The position numbers and the translations under genes were made by a program. From positions 34,721,708 through 34,785,707 of the forward strand of contig CM023532.1 of assembly GCA_013350335.1 (NCBI GenBank): a DNA stretch of 64,000 nt, given 5' to 3'. Positions 1-10,761 of this stretch are shown here, in pieces. This DNA comes from Chimonanthus salicifolius (taxonomy: Eukaryota; Streptophyta; Magnoliopsida; Laurales; Calycanthaceae). The notes below the pieces were generated by a model that saw only the letters and a program-made list of their open reading frames with translations, was not told the origin of the DNA and ran no database searches. Every line of letters starts with the position of its first letter. Position 1 is the first letter of the stretch.

Positions 1-528
1 ACTTATTGAACCAGAACAAAATTTTAATCAATTCACATACAAATTAAGCCTTCAAACGAGCCCATCAAAGAGTTTGCACCAAATTTGTAAATTCTTAGTT
101 GACTTGCTAAGTTAGAATCATTTTGATTATATGCCTACTCACTGAATAGAGTTGCAATAGGTAAAATTGAGCTTTAATATGATTAAATCAATTTGCTAAT
201 TAATAGACTTGACATTATGACTTGAATCAAGTCGATTAAGTCAAATTGTGAATGCGTCCCTTTACTTAATGGATTAGATTTAGAAAAAAACAAGTGGACC
301 TTTGGATAAATGAAATTATTGGCTGATGACGATGATGATCTTCAAAAATAATAATTAATTATTATGTATTAGAATTTGAAGCTTATGCAAATGGACATTA
401 CTAATTTTCAATGATGATTATGACATTATAGATAGTGTACAAGTTACGGAAATGATCTATTGTGAATTAATTTATTACAAATATGCTTACTAACATTATA
501 TATAAAGAATTTTTTATATATAGTCTAC
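1..528. other. AT-rich non-coding flank
   Basis: Very AT-rich sequence without a credible coding frame, splice-linked exon or RNA gene. I see no recognisable feature in it. Confidence 0.6.
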
Positions 529-530
529 AT

Positions 531-690
531 GGGTATAGCTCAACTGGTTAACTTTCCACTTCAAGAAATAGGAGTTGCAAGTTCGAGCTCATATGGTCTA
601 ACCTGGTGTACCATGAGGACAGTGGATACCTCCTGTGGAGGTTTTATGCTGAGTTTCTCACGATTTCCCACACGTAAGTTCAAAAAAAAA
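531..690 (+). mobile_element. tRNA-derived SINE-like element
   Basis: The segment opens with a tRNA-like head. An A-box-like motif (TAGCTCAACTGG, 536-547) is followed about 45 bases later by a B-box-like motif (GTTCGAGCTC, 581-590), the layout of an internal RNA polymerase III promoter. The head cannot fold as a normal tRNA. It is followed by about 90 bases of non-tRNA body and ends in a run of nine A (682-690), as expected for a short retrotransposed element. I could not find a convincing target-site duplication, so the exact ends are uncertain. Confidence 0.5.
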
Positions 691-1080
691 TTCCTATATA
701 CAACCAAAACTATAAATATGAATAAACACTTATATTATTTGAATTTGGAAAAGAGCTTTTTTAATTGGCTCTGTGTTATTGATAACGTTCTATAACATAG
801 CTTCATGTAGAAGCAAGCACTCTTTTATCTACACATTTTTTCATCACCATACTTTTTTTTATAATTTTGTAAATAATGAAAAACTATTTGTGTAGGTTAA
901 AAGTGGACTTCTGACATATAAGTTTTTCAAATTTCAGTTTCAATTTAATTATTAACTATTTGATTTTAATAATCAATATCACTAGACATTTTTAAAATAT
1001 AAGATTTAAAAATTTATGTAGACTTTTGACATTATGATTAAGTAGTTGAAAGTTGAGTATAGACATGAAATTTGATATAT
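691..1080. other. AT-rich non-coding stretch
   Basis: AT-rich DNA with no supported gene or element. Confidence 0.5.
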
Positions 1081-1450
1081 GGCGCCGCATTCAGACACTT
1101 AAAAAATCTGTTACTAAACATCTGTTTTCAAATTTTTAGATGAAATTACCATATTGTCCTCTCACATTTTATCAATCGAACCAAGGAATTGATTCTGATG
1201 CCACAGTAATACTGCATTATCTAAATAATAAAATGTCTTTTAAAATTTTAAAGTTATTTTTTAAACACTGTATATTTCTAAAATTTCTCAAATTGAATAT
1301 TCGGATTAATTACGATAGCCTGATAAAAATACTTTAAGAATTTAAAGTCTTTTGACGCTCTCAAATGCTTAAAACATAGTGTTTTACAAATAAAGGTATC
1401 CCTCAACTATGCCAAAAATGGGAGTGTCAAAATACCTTAAATTTGAACTG
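1081..1450 (+). repeat. Partial copy of the foldback element family
   Basis: This stretch matches the left arm of the adjacent foldback element: the segment around 'ATTCAGACAC', then 'TTTTCAAATTTTTAG', then the 'ACGATAGCCTGATAAAAAT' core near 1312. It is in the same orientation as the left arm of 1455-3095. It looks like a truncated or nested copy abutting the larger element. The boundaries are approximate. Confidence 0.55.
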
Positions 1451-1454
1451 TATA

Positions 1455-3095
1455 AGCATCCATCACAGTTTTTTATAGATTTCACATGTTAAAGTTTGCA
1501 TAAAAATATTTTAAAATTAATATTATATAATTATTATTACAGTTTCATATTACTTTTTGCAAAATCACTTGACTGCATTTAATTTGAACTGTGTCACCAT
1601 GTAAAACTGAAAGGAAAAATCTCAATAAGTTTTACCTGTGTCATCTAATTAATTGTTTCATTTTTAATATTTATTTATCTTATTAAAAAATTAAATATAT
1701 AAATTCAAAATATACAAATATCTCAAGGCACCCCATTCAGACACCCAGAAATTCAGTTACTAGACACCCATTTTCAAATTTTTAGGTGAAATTACCATTT
1801 TACTGTCCTACATTTTATCGTTGAATAAATTTTCAATTAATTTTTCACATCATTAGTTGAATCGTTCGAAAGATCTTTCGAATGTATGGCGGCTGATGCT
1901 ATAGTAATGCTGTATTATTTAAATAATAACCTTTTTTTTTAATTTTAAAGTTATTTTTTAAACACTGTGTATTTCCAAAATTTCTTAAATTGAAAATCCG
2001 GACTAATTATGATAGCCTGATAAAAATATTATAAGAATTAAATGTCTTTTGATACTCTAAAATGCTTAAAACAAAGTGTTTTACAAATAAGGATATCACT
2101 CGACTTTATCGAAAATACATTTGATAGTGTCAAAAGACCTTGAAGTCTTAAACTATTTTTATCAGGTTATCGTAATTAGTCCAGATATTCAATTTGAGAA
2201 ATTTTGGATATACACAGTGCTTAAAAAACAACTTTAAAGTTTTAAAGAAAATTGTATTATTTAACTAATGCACTATGCATTACTACAACATGCATCAATA
2301 ACATAGATAGTTATTTTTTAAACACTATATATTTTTAAAATTTCTCAAATTGAATATTCAGACTAATTACGATAACCTGATAAAAATAGTTTAACACTTC
2401 AAGGTCTGTTGACACTTTCAAATGTGTTTTCGACAAAGCCGAGGGATACCTTATTTGTAAAACACTTTGTTTTAAGCATTTGAGAATATGAAAAGACCTT
2501 GAATTCTTATAGTATTTTTATCAGGCTATCATAATTAGTCCGGATATTCAATTTGAGAAATTTTGGAAATACACAGTACTTAAAAAATAATTTTAATTTT
2601 TTTAAATTATTATTTAAATAAAATACAACATCACTGTAGCATCAGCCGCCGTACCTACGAAAGATCGGACTAATGATGTGAAAAATTAACTGAAAATTAT
2701 TCAACGATAAAATGCGGGAGAGTAAAATGATAATTTCTGCTAAAAATTTGAAAACGAGTGTCTACTAACTGAATTTGTGGGTGTCTGAATGGGGCACCTT
2801 CAGATATTTGTATTCATTATTTCTATTTTGAATTTATATATTTAATTTTTTAATAAGATAAATAAATATTAAAAAGGAAACAATTAATTAGATGACACAG
2901 GTAAAAGTTAAGGCATTTAGATTTTTCCTTTCAGTTTTACTTGGTGACACAGTTCAAATTAAATGCAGTCAAGTGATTTTGCAAAAAGTAATATGAAACT
3001 GTAATAATAATTATATAATATTAATTTAAAAATATTTTTATGCAAACTTTAACATGTGAAATCTATAAAAAATGTGATGGATTCTTACAGTGAAT
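1455..3095. mobile_element. Foldback (long inverted repeat) element, about 1.6 kb
   Basis: The sequence from about 1455 to 2270 is repeated in reverse complement from about 2275 to 3095. Matching landmarks are 'ATAGATTTCACATG' at 1476 and its inverse near 3055, 'CCCCATTCAGACACCC' at 1730 and its inverse near 2785, and 'CGGCTGATGCTA' near 1890 and its inverse near 2635. The arms are about 800 bases each with almost no spacer. No protein is encoded, which fits a non-autonomous foldback/MITE-like DNA transposon. The inner part repeats a smaller palindromic unit containing 'TTTTACAAATAAGG'. The same unit recurs in the HSP70-A intron near 30800-32040. The target duplication is not resolved. Confidence 0.75.
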
Positions 3096-3337
3096 GCCCA
3101 TTTTTTATTAGTTTATATTTTTATAAAATAATATTATATGTAATATTCAATCAAATCAATGAAAATTAAATGAACACGTGGATCATACAAATTCACTCCA
3201 ATCGGTCTACGAAAGATAATTTCTTCAAGTGCTTGGCTACCACACAATAAGGGCAGTACTTTTCCAATTCATGCTCACGAAGTTTACCTTACCTGAGGTA
3301 AGTCCCACACTTTTACGGTGCTCCACCATATAATTTC
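3096..3337. promoter_or_regulatory. Upstream region of the GGP gene
   Basis: About 240 bases between the foldback element and the TATA box of the ascorbate gene. The sequence is less AT-rich toward the gene, as expected for a proximal promoter. I do not identify specific factor sites. Confidence 0.4.
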
Positions 3338-3345
3338 TATAAATA
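3338..3345 (+). promoter_or_regulatory. TATA box of GGP
   Basis: TATAAATA lies about 310 bases upstream of the uORF start and about 660 bases upstream of the main ATG. This implies a leader of roughly 630 bases, the long-leader layout expected for this gene. Confidence 0.6.
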
Positions 3346-3655
3346 CAAACCAGCTAACGGACGCTCGGGCAGGCGAGAGAGATTGGACAGAGGGAAAAGA
3401 AAACAGCAGCTCAGCCTTTCTTCATAAACCTATCCATTTCTCACGTTTTCGTCATCTGGCTCTGTTTTTACTCCTTTGAAGCGCTTATCTGAGCCCCTTT
3501 TGATAGATCTTGGGTTCTTTGAAGCCTTTCAATCTGCAGAAGAGGCAGTGTGAGGAGAAAGCAAGAAGAAGAAGGGGGTTGGTGGGTGTTTGTGTATTGT
3601 TTAGAAGGAAGAGAAACTCGGGGGTAATACCCAGGTTAGCAGAGTTGTAGACATC

Positions 3656-3883
3656 ACGGCTATAATAAGAGTTCTCCGCCTCATTGTTCATGCCCGTTCT
3701 GTACGACGCAAGGGTTCTGTAGCGCAGAGCAGCCCTTCGCCGCACGGCGGGCGTGGAGCCTTGCCTTCTGAAGGAGGCAGCCCTTCAGACCTCTTGTTCC
3801 TCGCAGGCGGTGGCATCCTCTCCCAATCGTCCCTCCGTAGCCTCTTCTCCTCCTCCTCCCTGTCTCTTGCTGAGGAAGAATAA
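3656..3883 (+). CDS. Non-AUG (ACG) upstream ORF in the GGP leader, 75 codons
   Basis: An open frame starts at ACG (3656-3658) and ends at TAA (3881-3883), 118 bases before the main ATG. There is no ATG in this frame: it is open back to a stop at 3602. The ACG has a strong initiation context, with A at -3 and G at +4. The peptide contains the block SPSPHGGRGALPSEGGS followed by a hydrophobic LLFLAGGG segment. I recognise this as the conserved peptide encoded in the leaders of plant GDP-L-galactose phosphorylase genes. In that family, high ascorbate increases use of the uORF and represses translation of the main ORF. The serine-rich C-terminal tail is probably lineage-specific. That it works here is inference from conservation. 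Confidence 0.88.
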   Translation, partial: TAIIRVLRLIVHARSVRRKGSVAQSSPSPHGGRGALPSEGGSPSDLLFLAGGGILSQSSLRSLFSSSSLSLAEEE

Positions 3884-4001
3884 GAAGAGGCCCTTTAATT
3901 ACTAGGAAATAGAAGTCTAGATAGGTAATTTAGTCTGATAGATTGCAAAAAGAGGTCGATCTACTGTATTCGTAGCCTGTAATTCTGAGATATCAGCCAT
4001 C

Positions 4002-7000
4002 ATGTTGAGCATCAAGAGGGTTCCGACTGTAGTTTCCAACTTCCAAAACGAGGAGGAGAACGGGGGAGGATGCGGCCGCAATTGCCTCGGAAAGTGCTGT
4101 CTTCGAGGTATCTGACATTCTCTCTCCATTTTCCCTTTCTTTTCAATTTCTTCCCGGAAACTGGGAAGATGGAGTTTTTCTTAATAATTTGAAATAATTT
4201 CCAATATTTTTGCTTAATTTATTCTCTAAAAAGCTAGAAATATTGAACATCTTAGATTTTCATTTTGTGCATTATAACGAGTCTTCAATCATTCCTAACT
4301 TCAATTTTGAAAATCTCCAAAACATTCTGCTGAATGGGAGGATTTTTTTTTTAAAAGAATTTTTGTTATGTACTATTTTCAGATTAAGTAAAAAAATGGG
4401 AGCTTGTTTCAATCTATCCTCTTTTTTTTAAAGAGCTAGAAAACCCAAAAGAAAGGGTCATCATATAGATGAGTCCTTATGTTAGATGATGTCTTCTCTC
4501 CCTAAGAACCCTTTTACATGGGCATCTCAGCAATTCCAAGAAATTATGTTCTGTAATTACAAATTGGAGGAGCTTAAGCCTCAATCTGGATGGATACAAG
4601 TGAATTTCAGAAAAAAATGACATTTTTAACAGAAAATACTAAACTTTAAATGAGGCACTTTTCTTTCTAGTCTTTCAAGAAAAAAAACACTTTTCTTTCC
4701 AGTCTTTCAGGAAAAAGCACTTTCCTTTCCTTGCTCTGTGAAAGGAAACTACTTTTATTGGAAATAATTATTTAAAGTTCTTCCTTAGAGAAACCCAAAT
4801 CATTAGTTTTAAATAAAATAAAAAGTTATTTATTTAAATCGTATTTTTAGGATAATTTATATATTTTTATGCACGGGAAGGTCCCTACTTTTTTAATAAA
4901 AATGTTTTTTTTTTTTTTTTCAGAAAACAAGGTGGGGGTACTTTCTTAGTAAAATCATGAAACCATAATACTGTTTAAAAACTTTGGAGCTTTAGTCTCG
5001 ATGCATGAAAAGGAGTATTATTCCTACAAAAGTTTTTGATAAAAGAATATTATTATTTTCATTGAAAGTAGTCATCTTTATGTGGTTGCTTACTTGCATT
5101 TGGCATGTGCTAGAAAGCACACGGCCATCACAGAAGCAGAGAATCTGTAAATTACAACATTGGACGAAATTTGGTTATGTCTCAGTGCTAGAAATATAAT
5201 GACTAAATATCTCAACAATGGAAAAAAAAAGGTTTGTTGAAGTTACGAATCACCATTCAAGAGTTTGTAACAAAAACTTCATCTCAAAGTTTTATCTCCC
5301 TGAGCTTGAGCTTGTGTTTACTAATAAGATAAGAAGGGCATGCTAATTTTCAATCACTAGTAAGTCCCAAAATTTAGAAGCCACACATGGGCTATTCAAC
5401 AGATTTAAATGTGCTTACGCCACAGGAGAAGCATGATATTCAACAGATTTATTATGTGACTTGGCTTGTAAATTAGCTGAATTGAACACATTAGCTGCGT
5501 CATGCAAATGGCTTGACTCGTCCATCGACCAAGCAGAGACAAGCGTGCCATATCATGGCTTAGTTACTGAGTAAACTTGCTGAGTTGGTGATCTACGACT
5601 TGTCTTCTCTGTGGATGACCTGATTGAACTATCCAGGTCGTAAGTCATTTGTTAGTTAGAGATGGCCAAGCATTTAATGCTTTATGGTTCTCTGTTAACA
5701 TCTGATTAGGCTGTTAAATTGCTCTGGTATTTGATAATCACCATTGCTATTGAAAAAAAAAAAACAGTTTGGACATCTCTAATGGAAAAATAGAGCTCAA
5801 GGGGCCTTTTGGCTATTTGATTGGTGGATACCGAACAACCTTCAATTACTAACTCCATTTCACATAGAAGAAGAAGAACACCTTGCATTACTAACTATGA
5901 GATTCTGCTCATTGTTTTACTAAGAACACCCACAAGTTTCAAAGTGAACTCTTAATGATACTTTTCAATCTTATACTTCTCCACAACAGTGGGAGTGTTT
6001 TTGTACAATTCCATAACATTTGTTCCTGCAAAATCAATAAAAACACTTTATTTGATAAATGATTTCAAAACTCTTAATATTCTAGAATTGAATCCTAGAA
6101 AACCAGGGTAGATCATGATTAATCTGCTTCTATGAAGATTAAGTTATTAATGCCTACAATTTTTTTGGGTGAATGTGCATCATTAGATACTTTTTCTTCC
6201 TGTAGGAATATGAAAGCTTTCTGAGCTTGTAAAATTTCTATGATGAAGCAGTTCAAAAAATCCTCTATGATGGAGGAGATGAGAAAGGACAAAAATACTA
6301 TATCATAATTTGATGATAGAGCTTTGCTCTAGTGTTCCTGCACTAGAACTTCTATTAAGATTGTCTCTCAAAAAGATATGTTTGTTAGGATTCAACTTAA
6401 TCCCAGACATGTTACCTTAGTATGCAGGTGCAATATTAATCCCAGACAAATTACCTTAGTATGCAGGTACAATATTCAGTAAAATAGCTGATAGGATTAT
6501 AAGAGAACATTTCAAAATAAAAATTAGGAACTTTGGTCTTGGGTTCACTATTGAGACAAACAACATTTCAACATTGCAGTACTCGTAAATCTATTCTGTC
6601 ATTGCAGTTATTTTCTTAATCTAGTTCCATTATGAAATGTTACATTTCCAAGACCCTACATTTTTCTTGGTTTTGGAGCAATATTGGATCTCCAAGATGC
6701 ATCTAAATTGAATCTGATTACGGACAAGAAACATCCAGAATGCTGCAAGTAGAGTTTTTGTTCAATCTGCTGGTCCAATTTTTATTTTGTTTTCTCTTCA
6801 TTTTGACATGGTGATATGGTTGTAGATCAGTAGTATTAGAAGATGTCTATCATTAGATTGATTTTTCTTATGTTTACTTGTGCATTATTTTTTTAGGTGC
6901 AAAGCTTCCTTTATACACTTTCAAGAAGTTGAAGGCTAAGAAGGATTTTGATAATGAGGACAAAGAGGGGCAAGGCTTTCTTGACTCTTTGCTTCTTGGA

Positions 7001-8582
7001 GAGGTAGAATGTTATGAAGAAATGCATGTACCTTCTCTTATTTTCTTTCACTGGGATGAATGGTCATTATTTTGGGTATGAAATTGCAGTGGGAAGACCG
7101 GATGACTAGGGGGCTTTTCCGCTATGATGTTACTGCCTGCGAAACAAAGGTTAACTCTGGTTCTGTTATTTTGCAGTGATGACCTCAGTGCAAGTCATCA
7201 GTCAACAGTTCTCTCTTTTTTTATGGTTATTCATGCAGGTGATACCAGGGGAGTATGGTTTCATTGCACAGTTGAACGAAGGTCGTCACCTCAAGAAAAG
7301 GCCCACTGAATTTCGAGTTGACAGGGTTCTTCAACCTTTGATGAGAACAAGTTTAATTTCACGAAGGTTGGGCAGGAGGAGGTGCTCTTCCGTTTTGAAG
7401 AGGGTGAGGGTGGTGAATCACAGTATTGTCAAAATGCTTGCATGGATGCCACCCACTCTCCAAGTGTGGTTGCTATAAATGTAAGCACAACTTTGAACTC
7501 CCTCTATATTATGATATATGCCATTTCCATTCTTGATGAGAACATTGTTCTATAAATATAATCCCTGTTTGTGTTTTATATACAGGTGAGCCCAATAGAG
7601 TATGGTCATGTGCTTTTGATCCCTCGAATTCTCGAATGCTTACCCCAAAGGATTGATCGTGAGAGTTTCTTGCTTGCTCTATATATGGCAGCAGAAATTG
7701 GAAATCCATATTTTAGGTTGGGCTACAACAGCTTGGGTGCCTTTGCTACGATAAATCATCTTCACTTTCAGGTCGATGACACCGTCTTTGTTTTTGTTGA
7801 TCAAAATGAAGCAAATCTTTTTGTTTGGAGATTATAATCCTTAGTAAAATTATTTACTAACTAGAATGATGTCTTGATGACAACAGGCGTATTACTTGGC
7901 AATGCCCTTTCCTGTTGAAAAGGCTCCAATTCAGAAAATAAGCACTGTGAAAGGTTCCTCAGAGAATGATGTGAAGATTTTTCAGATATCGGATTATCCT
8001 GTAAGAGGTCTTGTCTTTGAAGGCGGGAATATGCCAGAAGATTTAGCTGATGTTGTCTCCAATGCTTGCATTTGTCTTCAGAACAACAACATTCCATACA
8101 ATGTCCTCGTCTCTGATTCAGGCAAACGCATATTTCTCTTCCCTCAGGTAGCATAATACAACCACACTCATTTGGTTTAGTAGTAGCTGGAAATTGAATT
8201 AGAACCTCTTTAGCTTATAAATCTTGTTTGTATTGGAACAAACTGGCAGTGCTATGCTGAGAAACAAGCTCTTGGTGAAGTGAGCCAAGAGCTGTTGGAC
8301 ACCCAAGTGAATCCAGCCGTTTGGGAGATCAGTGGCCACATGGTTTTAAAGAGGAAGAAGGATTTCGAAGAAGCATCTGATGATAATGCTTGGAGGCTGC
8401 TTGCAGAGGTCTCTCTATCTGAAGAACGGTTCGAAGAGGTGAAGGCTTATATCTTGGAGGCCATGGCAACATATGGGGAAGTGGAGGAAAAGCTGGGTGA
8501 TGAAGAGAAGGTTGAATCTGGGAGCAGTGGCCCGTTCAAAACCTTTGTTACTGGGAAGGACGAATGTGTCGTTCTCCACTGA
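4002..8582 (+). CDS. GGP: GDP-L-galactose phosphorylase, seven exons, frameshifted in exon 4
   Basis: This enzyme converts GDP-L-galactose and phosphate to L-galactose-1-phosphate and GDP, the main control step of the plant ascorbate pathway. Exons are 4002-4107, 6897-7003, 7090-7149, 7239-7480, 7586-7771, 7887-8147 and 8250-8582. All introns are GT-AG and the first is 2.8 kb. With one base added, the product would be 431 residues, close to the family length of about 440. The HIT-type catalytic motif HLHFQ closes exon 5 (about residues 230-234). Other family-like segments are PLYTFKKLK, EWEDRMTRGLFRYDVT and SPIEYGHVLLIPR. Exon 4 is 242 bases instead of a multiple of three. In the T run at 7337-7339 the expected Pro-Phe-Asp-Glu reads as Pro-Leu-Met-Arg, and the shifted frame stops at 7476-7478. 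This is either a real loss-of-function allele or a homopolymer sequencing error. All other splice sites, the uORF and the frame are intact, so error is quite possible. Confidence 0.92.
4108..6896 (+). other. First intron of GGP (2.8 kb)
   Basis: The intron begins GTATCTGAC after codon 35 (phase 1) and ends TTTTTTAG. It is AT-rich with no supported ORF or recognisable transposon. It is much longer than the other introns of the gene (86-115 bases). Confidence 0.75.
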
Positions 8583-8643
8583 AGAATGGTCGGTGTGCAG
8601 CAAGGGTGGTGGAAGTGTGTCTAGTTGAACGTCCCCCTTCAAT

Positions 8644-8651
8644 GAAATAAA
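8644..8651 (+). terminator. Likely polyadenylation signal of GGP
   Basis: A GAAATAAA motif lies about 62 bases past the stop codon and is followed by TG-rich DNA, a typical plant 3' end. No transcript evidence is available here. Confidence 0.4.
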
Positions 8652-10463
8652 GGCTAAAGCAAAAGAACCTTGTTGTCCATGTCTTTTGCTTCTGCTGTTG
8701 TTGATTGTCTTTGGTGTTTGGTGTGTTCATGGTTTTCGAACCTTGTTGTTTGGACCCTAATATTATATTTGGAGGCTGAATCTATATGGATCTGTGTATG
8801 TACACATTTTAAAGACTTATCGTGTGTTGATAATCTCTCTTTTTTCTTTTCATGTGTTGGGATGGAATCATGGTTGTCGGTGGGAAGATTCTCCAAAAGA
8901 AAAAGAAAGATTCTGTCTTGAATTGAAGGCTGCGTTTTACAGGAGTCACCCCTCACCTTGATGGAGTATTAAAAAAAGGGTAATGAGGGGTGATTTTTTG
9001 AATTTTTACCCTTCTGGCGTAATTTTTGGATTATCAAAGAAGGGTAACGAGGGGTGACACAAAAATGTTAGTCACAGATCTTTCAGAGCCCTGAGAATGG
9101 GCAATTCGCCATCTGTTTGTGGTTGAATACTTGCATTAGCGACCCTGGTCGGAAAGTGTTTGGTAAAGTTCATGTTTATTCACTTCTCTCTCTTTTTCAT
9201 TACCACTTGAATTCTGAAGTCATTCTTACGAAAAAAAAATTCTGTTTGATGGAAGCCTGCCATAGCTACTTGTAGCCATTTAACACTACACTTTCAAATG
9301 TTCTAAACTGGTTTCTGCTGTAGTGACTTCACGGCTGGGATTCACCCTGTTTTTACAGAGGGGGGGTTGTACCCATTTGGATATGGATGAACAGATTGAT
9401 TGATGTGATTAATTAAAACCAAAATCAGATAAGAGAATTTGGTTGTTGGAGGCAGCTTTTGTATAATAAAAAAATGATATATTTGATTTCTGAAATTTAG
9501 GATAGATCAGAGTTCTTATTAAATAAAAATTCTGTTTATGTTAGTCTTTGATTAAGAGATAAATTCGATAGAGTTTGAGTGCAAACATTGTTCTTGTATA
9601 TGTATATGTATTTGTTCTGCTGCCACAGTTCAGTTTTTTATCAGGGTTCTTCAATTCTTCTGCATCTCTTACTGTCCACAAGTTCCGTAGCCTTTTCCTC
9701 AGAGTATTGTTCATTGTCATATATTAAAGTAAAAAAAGAAGATAAATTTGAAAGGATAGAACAAACAAAAAGATGATAAAATATAAAATAAAAGGATGGA
9801 GAGATGAAGAAATAAAAAGAAAATTGGAAAGAAAAAAAGGAAATAGAAAAGTGAAATACAGAAAAAGGAAAAGGGAGAGAATATGAGAAAAAGTAGAAGA
9901 AAAAGGATAAGACAAAAAATTCAAAGACAAAAAAAAAAATGAAACAATTAAAAATAATAAAATAAAATTTGAAAGGGAAACAAAAGAAAAAGAAAAATGG
10001 ATAACATAAAAGTTGTACCTGTCAATATTTCATACATGAGATCGGAGGAGAGATTCTGAAGAAATGTGCAGATTTCTTCGCATACTTAAGAATGATCCTT
10101 TTATTTAAAAAAATAAATAAAACCACTAATACACTGATACTAACACTGTACTCATAATAATATTTTAGTCATGACAAAAAAACTAAGAATTCTTATACTG
10201 AAATGGGTATAAGTATAACTAGTAATAATACATGGGCACACACATGAAGATGATCTGCAATGAAGAAAATGAAAAAGGGATTGAGAATAAGTAAATTTCA
10301 TTTATATAATCTTGACCCATTTTTCCTTTTCATTTCAATCCTTCTTAGAACTTTGATATTTCAAAATATACTCAACATAATTTATTTAAATTAATATTTA
10401 AATTTGCCCATAATACAAATATAATTTTGCTCAATTGGGTTTAACTCAATTCTTCTTCTTCTT
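8652..10463. other. Intergenic region with a purine-rich tract
   Basis: No supported gene. The part from about 9724 to 9990 is a low-complexity A/G-rich tract, nearly free of C and T on the + strand. Short ORFs here are artefacts of that composition. The rest is ordinary AT-rich DNA. Confidence 0.55.
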
Positions 10464-10548
10464 TCAGCCGGAGACTTCAATGGCTTTCACATCTGGTTTC
10501 TTGGCTGGCTCTTTCGGCACCCTTATTGTGAGGACTCCATTCTCCATA

Positions 10549-10553
10549 GCTGC
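10549..10553. repeat. Target-site duplication, left copy (GCTGC)
   Basis: This five-base duplication is repeated at 13702-13706. It brackets the LTR element exactly and gives the insertion point in the sHSP gene. Confidence 0.9.
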
Positions 10554-10748
10554 TGTTGAAATATATTTAGATTATCCTAATTATAATGTAATTAGGATTT
10601 TAGTTTGGGTTTACCTCTAATTAAGAGGTGTATTTGATTTATAATTAGTTAAGTGTTTAAGTCTGATTATGGTAGCCCTAGGGTCGACTAGAGGCTATAT
10701 ATGCATGTAATAGTCTAGATATTCAATACAATTTTCTCTTTTCTAACT

Positions 10749-10761
10749 TGGCATCAGAGCC
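10749..10761 (+). promoter_or_regulatory. Primer-binding site of the non-autonomous LTR element
   Basis: TGGCATCAGAGCC resembles the complement of the initiator tRNA-Met 3' end (the usual plant form is TGGTATCAGAGC). It lies immediately after the left LTR. Confidence 0.75.

Noticed and set aside
8654..8956. Overlapping ORFs just past the GGP stop
   Set aside because: They lie in the 3' flank, in opposite directions, with no conserved features. The GGP stop and a polyadenylation-like signal explain the region.
9724..9930. 68-codon minus-strand ORF rich in Phe, Leu and Ser
   Set aside because: Produced by a purine-rich tract read in antisense; low complexity, no start context.
10435..10620. 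61-codon plus-strand ORF over the sHSP 3' part
   Set aside because: Antisense of the sHSP C-terminus running into the LTR.
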